Shown piece by piece: positions 7,935-15,931 of a DNA stretch of 64,000 nt (position 1 is the first letter of the stretch; every line of letters starts with the position of its first letter). Source of the stretch: Acidobacteriota bacterium (GTDB lineage Bacteria > Acidobacteriota > Blastocatellia > Pyrinomonadales > Pyrinomonadaceae); contig JAFAZX010000062.1 in NCBI GenBank assembly GCA_019239425.1, positions 120,314 through 184,313 of the forward strand, read 5' to 3'. Both the position numbers and the translations under genes were made by a program. The notes beneath the pieces are model-generated. The model did not search any database. It worked only from the letters and a program-made list of their open reading frames with translations, and had not been told where the DNA came from.

Positions 7935-9683
7935 ATGAAGAGTTGCCCGACATGCGGTAGAGAGTACGCCGAGACGACGACCTTGTGTCCGGCGGACGGA
8001 GCCGTCCTCAAACACAAGGGCAACGAAGACCGCCTCATCGGGCAGGTGCTCGCGGGCAAGTACCGCATCGACGACAAGATCGACGAGGGCGGCATGGGCT
8101 GCGTCTACCGCGCCACGCACGTCCTGATGGAGAAGGTCGTCGCCGTCAAGGTGCTGCACCCCGCGCTCGCCGCCGACGACAAGATCGTGGCCCGCTTCAC
8201 GCGCGAGGCCAAGGCCGCCTCCCGCATCTCGCACCCGCACGCCATCAACGTCACGGACTTCGGCGAGTCGGAGAGCGGCATCGTCTACCTCGTCATGGAG
8301 TACCTGCCCGGCCGCACGCTCAAGGACATCGTGCGCTCGGGCGGGCCGATGACGCTCGAACGCACCGTCGGCATCGTCCGCCAGGTCTCGGGCGCGCTCG
8401 ACGCGGCGCACAACGAGGGCGTCGTCCACCGCGACCTCAAGAGCGACAACATCATGCTCCAGGAGGCGACGGGCGGCGACTGGGCCAAGGTCCTGGACTT
8501 CGGCATCGCCAAGATTCAGCAGACCGAGCGCTCGGTTCACGAAACCGACCCGGGGCTGACCGCGCCTAACCTCATCATCGGCACGCCGCAGTACATGTCG
8601 CCCGAGCAGTGCTCGCAGGCCTCCGGCATCGACGCGCGCTCCGACATCTACAGCTTCGGCGTCATCATCTACGAGATGCTCGCCGGCCACGTCCCCTTCT
8701 CGGGCGACTCGCCGACGGGCATCATGATGAAGCACATACAGGAGCCGCCGCCATCCATCCTCGTGGAGCGGCCCGACCTGCCCGCCGCCGTCGGCGTCGT
8801 GGTCGCGCGCGCGCTCGCCAAGCGCCCCGAAGACCGTTTCCAGAGTGCGGGCGATCTGTCCGCGGCTCTGACCGAGGCCGCCGCGGAAGCTCCTGCCGCG
8901 GGCGTCGCCGCGCTCATCGACACCGAACGCATCGGCTCGCCGACTTCGCCCAACGAGCCCGTGCGCACGACCGTCGGGCGCGACGCCGCCGACGAGGACG
9001 AGGCGACGGTCGTCAGCGCCGGCCACGCCCCCGCGGTCGCGGTGGTCGCCGCCGCGGCGGCGACCACCGGCGAGGAACTGCCGCCGGCCGTCGCGCCGCT
9101 CCCGGCCGAGCCTGCCTTCAACCCGTGGCGACTCGCCATCCCGGCCGTCGCCGTCGTCGCGATCATCTTCGCGGTCTTCTTCGCCTTCCAGCGGCGCGGC
9201 GTCTCTTCGGGGCAAGCGCAGCCGGACGCGACCCCGCTCCAGGCCGACCCGAACGGGCAGGCCGTCCAGCCCATCTCGCCGCCTACGGGTCAGGCCGAGC
9301 GCAACATCTCGACCGTGTCCGGCACGCCGACGCCCGCAGCGGCGACCGGCGTCGCCGGCCCCGCCGGTACGTTGACGGCGACCCCGGCGGGGGGACAGCC
9401 GAACCCCTCGACCACGGCCACGCCGGAGCCGCGCAAGGTTGAAGAGGTGAAGGAAGGGCCGCCGGCCGAAGGTCAGGACGACGACAACGCCGCCGCGCCC
9501 ACGCCGACGCCGACGCCGAAGCGCAACAAGCCGCTCAACATCAACGCCAACGTCGAGCCGCCGCCGCCCGCGCCGCCCAAGCCCAAAGAGGACAAGCCTA
9601 AAGAGGACAAGCCCAAGGAGGGCGAGGACAAGCCGCCCAAAGTCGACGACGCCCCGCCCGGCCCCGTCGTCAAACCCGACTAA
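7935..9683 (+). CDS. Membrane Ser/Thr protein kinase with N-terminal zinc ribbon (PknB-like)
   Basis: The 582-residue protein begins with a zinc-ribbon, CPTCG (4-8) and CPADG (18-22). A complete Hanks-type kinase domain follows (~43-315): P-loop DEGGMGCVYRA, VAVKV lysine K72, HRDLKSDN (165-172), DFG (188-190) and GTPQYMSPEQ. Residues 399-418 form one transmembrane helix. The ~160-residue outer tail is rich in Pro/Thr/Ala and ends with PKEDKPKEDKPKE repeats, with no PASTA domain. The kinase should be cytosolic and the tail periplasmic, perhaps cell-wall associated. It is divergent from wzt and convergent with lpxK across a family C repeat. Confidence 0.9.
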   Translation: MKSCPTCGREYAETTTLCPADGAVLKHKGNEDRLIGQVLAGKYRIDDKIDEGGMGCVYRATHVLMEKVVAVKVLHPALAADDKIVARFTREAKAASRISHPHAINVTDFGESESGIVYLVMEYLPGRTLKDIVRSGGPMTLERTVGIVRQVSGALDAAHNEGVVHRDLKSDNIMLQEATGGDWAKVLDFGIAKIQQTERSVHETDPGLTAPNLIIGTPQYMSPEQCSQASGIDARSDIYSFGVIIYEMLAGHVPFSGDSPTGIMMKHIQEPPPSILVERPDLPAAVGVVVARALAKRPEDRFQSAGDLSAALTEAAAEAPAAGVAALIDTERIGSPTSPNEPVRTTVGRDAADEDEATVVSAGHAPAVAVVAAAAATTGEELPPAVAPLPAEPAFNPWRLAIPAVAVVAIIFAVFFAFQRRGVSSGQAQPDATPLQADPNGQAVQPISPPTGQAERNISTVSGTPTPAAATGVAGPAGTLTATPAGGQPNPSTTATPEPRKVEEVKEGPPAEGQDDDNAAAPTPTPTPKRNKPLNINANVEPPPPAPPKPKEDKPKEDKPKEGEDKPPKVDDAPPGPVVKPD

Positions 9684-9685
9684 GA

Positions 9686-9762
9686 ATTAACCACAGAGAC
9701 ACAGAGGCACAGCTTGATGAGGGATGAGCCCCAAGCTGTGCCTCTGTGTCTCTGTGGTTAAT
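9686..9762. repeat. Palindromic repeat, family C copy 1
   Basis: Perfect 31 bp arms, ATTAACCACAGAGACACAGA continuing to GGCACAGCTTG and the inverse, flank a 15-base loop. It occupies the convergent gap between the kinase gene and lpxK. Confidence 0.92.
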
Positions 9763-9766
9763 TGTC

Positions 9767-10801
9767 TTACTTCGCCGACACGGCCGCGCGCAGGAGGCCG
9801 AGCAGACGCTCCTCGTCGTCGAACTCCAACCCCGCCTCGACCACGTAGCAGGGGAGCGCGAAGTCCAGCCCGCGCAGCTTCACCGCGTCCTTCGCCGTCG
9901 TCAAAAGCGCCCGCGCCCCACGCGCCGACGCCTCGCGCGACACGGCGTCCGCGTCCGCCTGCGCGTAAGCGTGGTGGTCTCTGAAGGCGCGCGTGTAACA
10001 GACCTCGAACCCGCCCCGCCGCAGGTGCTCGAAGAGAGCCGCAGGGTTGCCGACCGCGCAGAAGACCCCGACCGCCCCGGCCCTGACACTCTCAAGCTTC
10101 ACGTCCGCTTCCGACAGAGACTTCAACCCCAGCGTCCGCACGCGCGACGCGAAGACCGCCGCGCGGCCTCCGCTCAAACGCGCGACCTCCGCCCGCAAGC
10201 CTTCGAGGTCTTCGGCCAACTCGGCGCGCGTGATGACGACGCACCCTGCGCGCGCGAGCCCCGACGCCGGCTCGCGCAGGCGGCCGCGCGGGAGCATGTG
10301 GCCGCCGCCCCACGGCGCCGTCGCGTCGACGGTCACGATGTCCAAGTCGCGCGCGATGCGCAGGTGCTGAAAGCCGTCGTCGAGGACGAAGACTTCCGTC
10401 CCCAACTCCTCGAGCGCCCAGCGCGCCGCCGCCACGCGGTCGCGGTCGCACACGACCGCGGCCACGCCCAGAAGCCTCTCCGCCAGAAGCCTCGGCTCGT
10501 CCCCGCACTCCTCGACCCCGGCCAGCACGCGCCCGCCGTCTGACGCCAAGACCCTGCGACTCTCGTCCGCGCGCCCGTAACCCCGCGTCAGCACGCACGT
10601 CTTCAAACCCTCGCGCCGGAGCGCACGCGCCACCCACTCGACCAGAGGCGTCTTCCCCGTCCCGCCCGCCGTCAGGTTCCCGACGCTCACGACGGGCACG
10701 CCGACCCGCTCGCTCTTCAGAAGGCCCGAGCGGTACAGGCGCAGGCGCGCCCGCGTCACAGCGCCGTAGAGCATCCCGAGCGGTGCCAGTGCGAGCGACA
10801 T
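9767..10801 (-). CDS. lpxK: Tetraacyldisaccharide 4'-kinase LpxK
   Basis: The 344-residue length fits LpxK. It shows the family's P-loop region VVSVGNLTAGGTGKTPLVEW (Walker A AGGTGKTP, 45-52), VLTRGYGR, DEPRLLAER, and VLDDGFQHLRIARDLDIV. The N-terminal ~25 residues (LAPLGMLYGAVTRARLRLYR) are the usual membrane-associating helix. LpxK phosphorylates the 4' position of the lipid A disaccharide at the inner face of the cytoplasmic membrane. waaA lies just upstream in the same direction, separated by a palindromic element. Confidence 0.95.
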   Translation of the reverse strand: MSLALAPLGMLYGAVTRARLRLYRSGLLKSERVGVPVVSVGNLTAGGTGKTPLVEWVARALRREGLKTCVLTRGYGRADESRRVLASDGGRVLAGVEECGDEPRLLAERLLGVAAVVCDRDRVAAARWALEELGTEVFVLDDGFQHLRIARDLDIVTVDATAPWGGGHMLPRGRLREPASGLARAGCVVITRAELAEDLEGLRAEVARLSGGRAAVFASRVRTLGLKSLSEADVKLESVRAGAVGVFCAVGNPAALFEHLRRGGFEVCYTRAFRDHHAYAQADADAVSREASARGARALLTTAKDAVKLRGLDFALPCYVVEAGLEFDDEERLLGLLRAAVSAK

Positions 10802-10808
10802 AAGGGCG

Positions 10809-10882
10809 AGACGTCAGGTGCTAGACGTTAGATGTCAGAGTCTTCTCTTCGGCCAACATCTGACCTCTGGCATCCGGTGTCT
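10809..10882. repeat. Imperfect palindromic repeat, family H
   Basis: Arms GACGTCAGGTGCTAGACGTT and so on, with an imperfect inverse ending CATCCGGTGTC, flank a loop of ~14 bases. The element encodes the last ~18 residues of WaaA (ending QMLAEEKTLTSNV) and its TAG stop. Confidence 0.7.
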
Positions 10883-12179
10883 GTTTCAGGAGTGGGGCGA
10901 GCAGTTCGACCGTGCGCGCGGTGGCGCCGCGGTTCGCTTCGAGGACGGCGCTCGCTCGCTCGCCAGTGCGCCGTCGCTTCACGTCGTCTTCGAGCAGCTC
11001 GCGGAGCGCGCGCGCGAGTTCGCGCGCGGCGTCTCGTTGGTCTGCCGTGTGCGGCAGTTGAACGAGCGCGTCGCGTTCGAGGAGCGCGGCGACGATGGCC
11101 TTGAAGTTGGAGGTGTGCGGGCCGACGACGACGGCGCGCGCGTCGAGGGCCGGCTCAAGGACGTTGTGGCCGCCGACGGGCGCGACGCTCCCGCCGACGA
11201 AGACCACGTCGGCGAGCGGGTAGACCGCGCGCAGCTCGCCGATGCTGTCGAGCAGTATCACGTCGCAGTCTCTGTCCGACTCGCGCGGTTCGTCCGTGCG
11301 CCTGGCCCAACTCAGACCTGTTGCCTCAAGCAGCGACGCGACTTCGCCGAAGCGCTCCGGGTGGCGCGGCGCGACGAGCAGGCGCGGGCGCTTCACCTCG
11401 GAGGTCAGGAGGTCGAAGGCTTCGAGGACGACGCGCTCCTCGGGCGCGTGCGTGCTGGCGGCGACGACGAGCGGGCGGTCTCTGTCGAACCGGAAGCGCC
11501 GGCGCAGCTCTTCCGTGAGCGGGCGCGCGGCCGCCTCTTCGATGTCGAACTTGACGTTGCCCGTGACCCGGAGCCGCTCGGGCGCGACGCCGAGCGCGGA
11601 GAGCCGCTCGGCGTCCGCGTTGGTCTGCGCGGCCGCGAGCGAGAGGTCGGAGAGGACGCGGCGGATGAAGGGGCGGATGAGCTTGTAGCGCCCGAAAGAC
11701 TTCTCGGAGATGCGGCCGTTGACGAGCGCGATGGGCACGCCGCGCCGCCTGCACTCGCGGAAGAAGCGCGGCCAGAGCTCCGTCTCCATCAGGAGCACGG
11801 CCGCGGGGTTCACCCGGCGCAGCGCGCGGCGCACGCTCCAGGCCCAGTCGAAAGGGAAGTAGAAGACGAGCGCGGCCTGACCCGCGAACGCTTCGCGCGC
11901 GACGCGCTGCCCCGTCAGCGTCGTCGTCGAGACGACGAGCGTGTGCCCCGTGTACTCCTCCAGCAGCGCGCGCGCCAGCGGCCGCGCCGCCTGCGCCTCG
12001 CCCACCGATACGCAGTGGAGCCACACGACGGGACGCCCGCCCGCGTCGAACTTCGGCAGAGACCCGGCGCGCTCAGCCAACCCCGCCGCATACTTCCCGT
12101 GCCGCGCCGCGTCCAAAAGAAACCTCGGCAGCAGCGCTAAGACGCCGATGCCGAGGAGGATGCTGTACAGGAAATACAT
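10821..12179 (-). CDS. waaA: 3-deoxy-D-manno-octulosonic acid (Kdo) transferase WaaA
   Basis: The 452-residue GT-B enzyme starts with a membrane anchor (MYFLYSILLGIGVLALLPRF). The donor-independent half has VVWLHCVSVGEAQAARPLA and VVSTTTLTGQRVA, followed by FYFPFDWAWSVRRALRRVNP and LMETELWPRF. The C-terminal half has VFVGGSVAPVGGHNVLEPA. All are hallmark WaaA/KdtA motifs. It transfers Kdo to lipid A precursor at the cytoplasmic membrane. ATG 12179 is preferred; a longer frame upstream would translate a palindromic repeat. No Shine-Dalgarno is visible because the repeat abuts the start. Confidence 0.95.
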   Translation of the reverse strand: MYFLYSILLGIGVLALLPRFLLDAARHGKYAAGLAERAGSLPKFDAGGRPVVWLHCVSVGEAQAARPLARALLEEYTGHTLVVSTTTLTGQRVAREAFAGQAALVFYFPFDWAWSVRRALRRVNPAAVLLMETELWPRFFRECRRRGVPIALVNGRISEKSFGRYKLIRPFIRRVLSDLSLAAAQTNADAERLSALGVAPERLRVTGNVKFDIEEAAARPLTEELRRRFRFDRDRPLVVAASTHAPEERVVLEAFDLLTSEVKRPRLLVAPRHPERFGEVASLLEATGLSWARRTDEPRESDRDCDVILLDSIGELRAVYPLADVVFVGGSVAPVGGHNVLEPALDARAVVVGPHTSNFKAIVAALLERDALVQLPHTADQRDAARELARALRELLEDDVKRRRTGERASAVLEANRGATARTVELLAPLLKQTPDARGQMLAEEKTLTSNV

Positions 12180-12250
12180 GGGTGCTGGGTGCCGGGTGCT
12201 GGGTGCCGGGGAAGAACCGGGTTTTAACCCAGCACCCGGCACCCAGCACC
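12180..12250. repeat. Palindromic repeat, family A copy 2
   Basis: Near-perfect inverted arms built on GGTGCTGGGTGCCGGGTGCT flank GGAAGAACCGGGTTTTAA. It fills the gap between the efp stop and the waaA start on the same strand. Confidence 0.9.
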
Positions 12251-12254
12251 TGAT

Positions 12255-12818
12255 TTATTTCGCCCGCTCCATGTAGCGGCTTTCCGTCGGGTCTACGCGG
12301 ATGCGGTCGCCCTCGTTGATGAAGGGCGGGACGGAGATGGTGACGCCGTTCTCAAGCTTGGCGGGCTTGTTGACGTTCGAGACGGTCGCGCCCTTGAGCG
12401 TCGGCTCGGTCTCGACGACGGTCAGCTCGATGGAGGCCGGGAGGTCGATGCCGATGGGCGAGCCCTCGTAGTACTCGGCCTGAATCCTCATGCCGGGCAG
12501 GAGCCACTGCGCCATGTCGCCGAGGTCTTCGTCGGAGAGCGCCGTCTGCTCGTAGTTCTCCGTGTTCATGAAGTGGTAGTGCGAGCCGTCAGCGTACATG
12601 AACTCCATCTCGTGCTGTTCCATCATGGCGCGCTCGACGGTGTCGGCGGAGCGGAAGCGGTGCTCGAAGCTGCTGCCCGTGCGCAGGTCGCGCAGCTTCG
12701 TCTGCATCATCGCGCGCAGGTTGCCGGGCGTGTGGTGGCGCGCGTCGAGGACTTTGCAGGGCTTGCCCTCGAAGACGATGACCATGCCCTTCCGGATTTG
12801 GGTCGCGGATATTGCCAT
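12255..12818 (-). CDS. efp: Translation elongation factor P with Asn at the modification position
   Basis: The 187-residue three-domain protein starts MAISATQIRKGMVIVFEGKP and ends with the family motif (VPPFINEGDRIRVDPTESRY). EF-P relieves ribosome stalling at polyproline stretches. Start ATG 12818 is preferred to the upstream in-frame codons by alignment. The domain I loop reads HHTPGNLRAMMQTKLRDL; aligned to E. coli PGKGQA, the residue at the modified Lys34 position is Asn33, with Leu34-Arg35 next. The usual lysyl or rhamnosyl acceptor is therefore not where expected, though Arg35 could serve. Confidence 0.95.
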   Translation of the reverse strand: MAISATQIRKGMVIVFEGKPCKVLDARHHTPGNLRAMMQTKLRDLRTGSSFEHRFRSADTVERAMMEQHEMEFMYADGSHYHFMNTENYEQTALSDEDLGDMAQWLLPGMRIQAEYYEGSPIGIDLPASIELTVVETEPTLKGATVSNVNKPAKLENGVTISVPPFINEGDRIRVDPTESRYMERAK

Positions 12819-12962
12819 AAAAAATTCTGACTCCGATAGCGTTTGAGATTTCGACGTGTCTGACCCGAAAGTGCCGCGCGGCCGCACAGAGGACTCCGCG
12901 ACGCCTTTCGCAAACCCCGTAGTCTAGCGACGCCCGCGCCCCTTTGTCCAGCCGCGCGACAC

Positions 12963-13202
12963 TCAGACGAGCGTGCCGCCGGAGTCGGCCGCGTCCTGCG
13001 CTTCGAGCCTGAAGAAGACGCGGAGCGTGACCTGGTATTCGAGCCTCCCGGCTTGCAGGCCGCCGCGCATCTCCTCGACGACGAACCACGAGAGCTCGCG
13101 CAACGTCTGGCGCGCGCGCGCGACCGCGACCTCGATGGCGTGGCTGAAGCTCTGGTCGGAGGTGCCGACGATCTCGACCCCTTTGAAAACCTTCTCGCTC
13201 AT
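12963..13202 (-). CDS. Dodecin-family flavin-binding protein
   Basis: The 79-residue product starting MSEKVFKGVEIVGTSDQSFS has the dodecin pattern: VEIVGTS, then AVARARQTLRELSWFVVEEM with the flavin-stacking Trp, RGGL and a final beta strand YQVTLRVFFRLE. Dodecins form hollow dodecamers that store or buffer flavins in the cytoplasm. ATG 13202 is used; upstream in-frame codons are in a low-complexity AT-rich repeat (13226-13264). The C-terminus has ~10 extra residues. Confidence 0.85.
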   Translation of the reverse strand: MSEKVFKGVEIVGTSDQSFSHAIEVAVARARQTLRELSWFVVEEMRGGLQAGRLEYQVTLRVFFRLEAQDAADSGGTLV

Positions 13203-13225
13203 GCGCAGAGTCCTCCGGTGTGCGG

Positions 13226-13264
13226 AATAAGAGTTTGAGATTTCAAAGTTCAAATTTGAAATCC
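13226..13264. repeat. AT-rich repeat, family G copy 1
   Basis: GAGTTTGAGATTTCAAAGTT followed by CAAATTTGAAATC is a short inverted and direct repeat. A related copy occurs at 47301-47336. Confidence 0.5.
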
Positions 13265-13373
13265 CGTTCGGGTTGTTTGGGAACAGGGCGGACGCTAACA
13301 CGCGTGCATGTGCGAGTCAAGAAATCCGTGAGCCGGGATGCGGGTGGGAAAATTTGGACGGCCTAAAACCTTT

Positions 13374-13437
13374 GAGCGGGCGGGAGACATAAGAGACAAC
13401 GGAGGGAGTGTTGTCGTCTTCTGTCGCCCGCCCGCTC
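13374..13437. other. Long two-tier hairpin, candidate structured RNA
   Basis: GAGCGGGCGGGAGACA pairs with TGTCGCCCGCCCGCTC (one mismatch). Inside it, AGACAAC pairs with GTTGTC-GTCT around a purine-rich loop. It lies in the ~300 bp gap between the dodecin start and the SprT-like gene stop. There is no T tract, so it is not a textbook terminator. Confidence 0.55.
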
Positions 13438-13503
13438 TTCCGGAGGAGCCCACCTTCCTGAGCGTGTAAACGTCGGTCGGTCGGGAAAGTTCACTAAAAA
13501 TTT

Positions 13504-14238
13504 TCAGGCCGCGCGGGCGCGCAAAGTCCTTCGGTCGCGCGCCACCTGGTCGAGCCAGCGCTGCGCCTCGTGGTAGTGCGGGAAGCGCTGCTCGTCCGTG
13601 CGGAAAGCCTTCGTGTGGTAGTAGCGCCGGCCGTTGATGAGGCGCGCCGGGTGCTTGATGTGGAGCATCTCGTGGTAGAGGATGAACTCGACGAACCACT
13701 CGGGCACGTCCTCGCTGTCGAGCGTCTTGCTGATGACGATGGTGTCGTGCACGTCGTCGTGGTGGCCGAGGATGGTGCGCGTGCGGCGCTGCGACCAGGT
13801 GAGCGTGGGCCGCTCCAACCTTCCGTCGAAGTAGCGCTGGTTCAAGCGCTGGAACATCCGTCCCAAATCATAAACGCGGCCCTGCGCCGAAGAGACCATC
13901 TTGCGCCCGCGCTGCCGGCGCGCGAGGTCGGAGGCGCGCAGGACTTCGGGCGAGAAGGCGTAGTCGCGGTAGACCCTCTCGTAGAGCGAGGGCGCACCCT
14001 TGCGGCGCAGGAGCTTCGAGACGAGGATGAAGGCGAGCGCGCGGTGGACGTTCAGGGGCGCCGACTTGAACACGTCGGAGAGCCGGACGTAGACGCGACC
14101 CGAGCGCAGGCGGATGGTGTGGTTCAGGCCCGCGTAAGGGTAGTAGCGCACGTCGACCTCGGGCACGGGGCGCTTGGGCGCGAGCGTGCGGAAGGCTTCG
14201 GCGAAGAGGGTGCTGAGCAGTGGTTGAGAGTCGGGCAT
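13504..14238 (-). CDS. SprT-like zinc metalloprotein
   Basis: The 244-residue protein carries the zincin motif HEMLH in FILYHEMLHIKH (residues ~188-199). Upstream are RMFQRLNQRYFDGRLERPTL and TILGHHD, a typical SprT/YgjP-like core; downstream are RYYHTKAFRTDEQRFPHY and a C-terminal basic tail. SprT-like proteins are metal-dependent peptidases, some cutting DNA-protein crosslinks; the substrate here is unknown. No signal peptide is seen, so it is cytosolic. Confidence 0.75.
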   Translation of the reverse strand: MPDSQPLLSTLFAEAFRTLAPKRPVPEVDVRYYPYAGLNHTIRLRSGRVYVRLSDVFKSAPLNVHRALAFILVSKLLRRKGAPSLYERVYRDYAFSPEVLRASDLARRQRGRKMVSSAQGRVYDLGRMFQRLNQRYFDGRLERPTLTWSQRRTRTILGHHDDVHDTIVISKTLDSEDVPEWFVEFILYHEMLHIKHPARLINGRRYYHTKAFRTDEQRFPHYHEAQRWLDQVARDRRTLRARAA

Positions 14239-14570
14239 AAGCTTTTAACCCTGCCGGGAGTCCGCCGCTTTTTACGACCGGGAAGCCGCCGGGAGACGGG
14301 TGGAAACTGTCGTCACGGTAACCGGCGTGTGTGCTCGATATTAAGAGTGTGCGGGAGGGGGCGTCAAACAGTCGTTTTCGGACATAAGCTAAGCCTTTTA
14401 CTTCCCGATAAATGGCCGGCCGCGGCTCTCGGCCTACTAAAAGGGGGGCGAAACTGGCCGTGCTCAAGCTCTTTTCCTGCAACGCTTTAACCCGGACGGC
14501 GTGAGACTGTTGTCGAGACGGCGTTGTAAGTCGAGTCCGTAGAGGATTTAAGAGACGGCGGGGGAGGGGT

Positions 14571-14600
14571 TTGCGCGCGTTTTCGGCGATTCGTTATAAT
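14571..14600 (+). promoter_or_regulatory. Sigma-70-type promoter candidate P1 for hrcA operon
   Basis: TTGCGC (-35 like) and a perfect TATAAT (14595-14600) are 18 bases apart, ~170 bases upstream of hrcA. Confidence 0.5.
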
Positions 14601-14660
14601 CGTGGGGCCGCTCCGGCGGCCGGCCGGCAGTCTCCTCCGGCGTGGCGGGGAATTTAATTC

Positions 14661-14689
14661 TTGACACCGTAGGGTGGGGGCTGTAAACA
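14661..14689 (+). promoter_or_regulatory. Sigma-70-type promoter candidate P2 for hrcA operon
   Basis: A perfect TTGACA (14661-14666) is followed, 17 bases later, by TAAACA (14684-14689). Transcription would start near 14696, which argues against translation from ATG 14697 and for the hrcA start at 14772. Confidence 0.55.
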
Positions 14690-14771
14690 ATTTAAGATGG
14701 GTGCCGGAGGCCACGTTCGCCCCGCTCGCCCGTACCCCTTGCAGCCCCGCTCGCCGTCCCTGTTTAAGTCA

Positions 14772-15884
14772 ATGGCAATCCTGGCTCCGACAAAATCCAC
14801 GCAGGCCGAATGGTCGCCCGACGCGCGCGGCCAGGCCGTGCTCGCGGCCGTCATCAAGGAGCACCTGCGGACGGGCGAGCCGGTGGCCTCGCGCTCCATC
14901 TCGGAGCGCTTCGCGGGCGGCGCGGGTTGGAGCTCGGCGACGATCAGAAACGTGCTCGCCGAGCTGGAAGAGCACGGCCTGGTCGAGCAGCCGCACACGT
15001 CGGCGGGCCGCGTGCCGACCGACAAGGGCTATCGTTTTTACGTCGACCATTTCATCGGCGACGCGCGGCTGTCGCGCGCGGACATCTCGGCCATAGACCG
15101 CGGGCTGGGGCTCCCGTCCGACGCCTTCGCGCAGCCTTCGAGGTTGATGGAGAAGGTCTCGCACGTGCTGTCGGAACTGTCCGAGAACGTCGGCATCGTC
15201 GTCTCGCCGCCGGTGGCCGACAGCCGCCTCGAACACATAGAGTTCCTGCCGCTCTCGGACGGGCGCATCCTCGTCGTGCTGGTGCTGGCGTCGAACGTCG
15301 TCCAGAACAAGATCATCCGCATCGACGAGCGCCTGACTCACGACGAGCTCGAGTCGGCCGCGCGCTACCTGAACGCGGAGTTCTCGGGCAAGACCTTGCA
15401 GGCCATCCGCGCGGAGGTCTTGGCGCTGATGGGCGAGGAGAAGGCGCTCTACGACCGACTGTTGAGAAACGCCGTGCTGCTGTTCGAGCGCAGCACCGAG
15501 GGCGGCGAGGGCGAGACCGGCGACGTGTACATTGACGGCGCCTCGAACATCCTCGCCAAGCCGGACTTCTCGGACGTCGAGCGTCTGCGGGAACTCTTCC
15601 GCACGTTCGAGGCCAAGTCGCGGCTCGTCAAAATTCTGAACGAGTGCATCGCGCGCGAGCCTGTCTTCGGCGACGTGCACGTCGTCATCGGGCGCGAGCA
15701 CAGCGCGCCGCAGTTGCAGTCCTGCGCGCTCATCACCGCGCCTTACCGCGTCGCCGACGGCTTCGTCGGCGGCACCGTCGGCGTCGTCGGGCCGATGCGT
15801 CTGGAGTACGCGCGCACGATGGCCGCCGTCAACTACGTCGCGCGCCTCGTCGAGCGCGTGCTGCGCGAGGCGGCCCACTCTTAA
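14772..15884 (+). CDS. hrcA: Heat-inducible transcription repressor HrcA
   Basis: The 370-residue protein has an N-terminal winged helix (SRSISERFAGGAGWSSATIR, then NVLAELEEHGLVEQPHTSAG RVPTDKGYR), diagnostic for HrcA. A GAF-like core and dimer domain follow (SENVGIVVSPPVADSRLEHI; GVVGPMRLEYARTMAAVNYV). HrcA represses chaperone operons by binding CIRCE and is activated by GroEL. ATG 14772 (MAILAPTKST) is preferred because a good promoter lies just upstream of the earlier ATG 14697. It is the first gene of hrcA-grpE-dnaK-dnaJ. No canonical CIRCE was found nearby, so self-control by it is unproven. Confidence 0.92.
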   Translation: MAILAPTKSTQAEWSPDARGQAVLAAVIKEHLRTGEPVASRSISERFAGGAGWSSATIRNVLAELEEHGLVEQPHTSAGRVPTDKGYRFYVDHFIGDARLSRADISAIDRGLGLPSDAFAQPSRLMEKVSHVLSELSENVGIVVSPPVADSRLEHIEFLPLSDGRILVVLVLASNVVQNKIIRIDERLTHDELESAARYLNAEFSGKTLQAIRAEVLALMGEEKALYDRLLRNAVLLFERSTEGGEGETGDVYIDGASNILAKPDFSDVERLRELFRTFEAKSRLVKILNECIAREPVFGDVHVVIGREHSAPQLQSCALITAPYRVADGFVGGTVGVVGPMRLEYARTMAAVNYVARLVERVLREAAHS

Positions 15885-15931
15885 TTCATTCGAACTTCGT
15901 TTCGGCTTCGGGGAAGAGGGTTTCAAAAGGG

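Larger units (their letters stand above)
14239..14771. other. Upstream region of the heat-shock operon
   Basis: This 530-base gap has no convincing gene. It contains two plus-strand promoter-like sequences (14571-14600 and 14661-14689). A canonical CIRCE operator (TTAGCACTC-N9-GAGTGCTAA) was looked for and not seen. Several G/C-rich and AT-rich tracts alternate. Confidence 0.6.

Noticed and set aside
10821..12242. Longer WaaA start at 12242 (MPGAGLKPGSS...)
   Set aside because: The extra residues translate the family A repeat; the conserved membrane anchor begins at ATG 12179.
14239..14771. CIRCE operator upstream of hrcA
   Set aside because: No TTAGCACTC...GAGTGCTAA pair, even with a few mismatches, could be found by eye.
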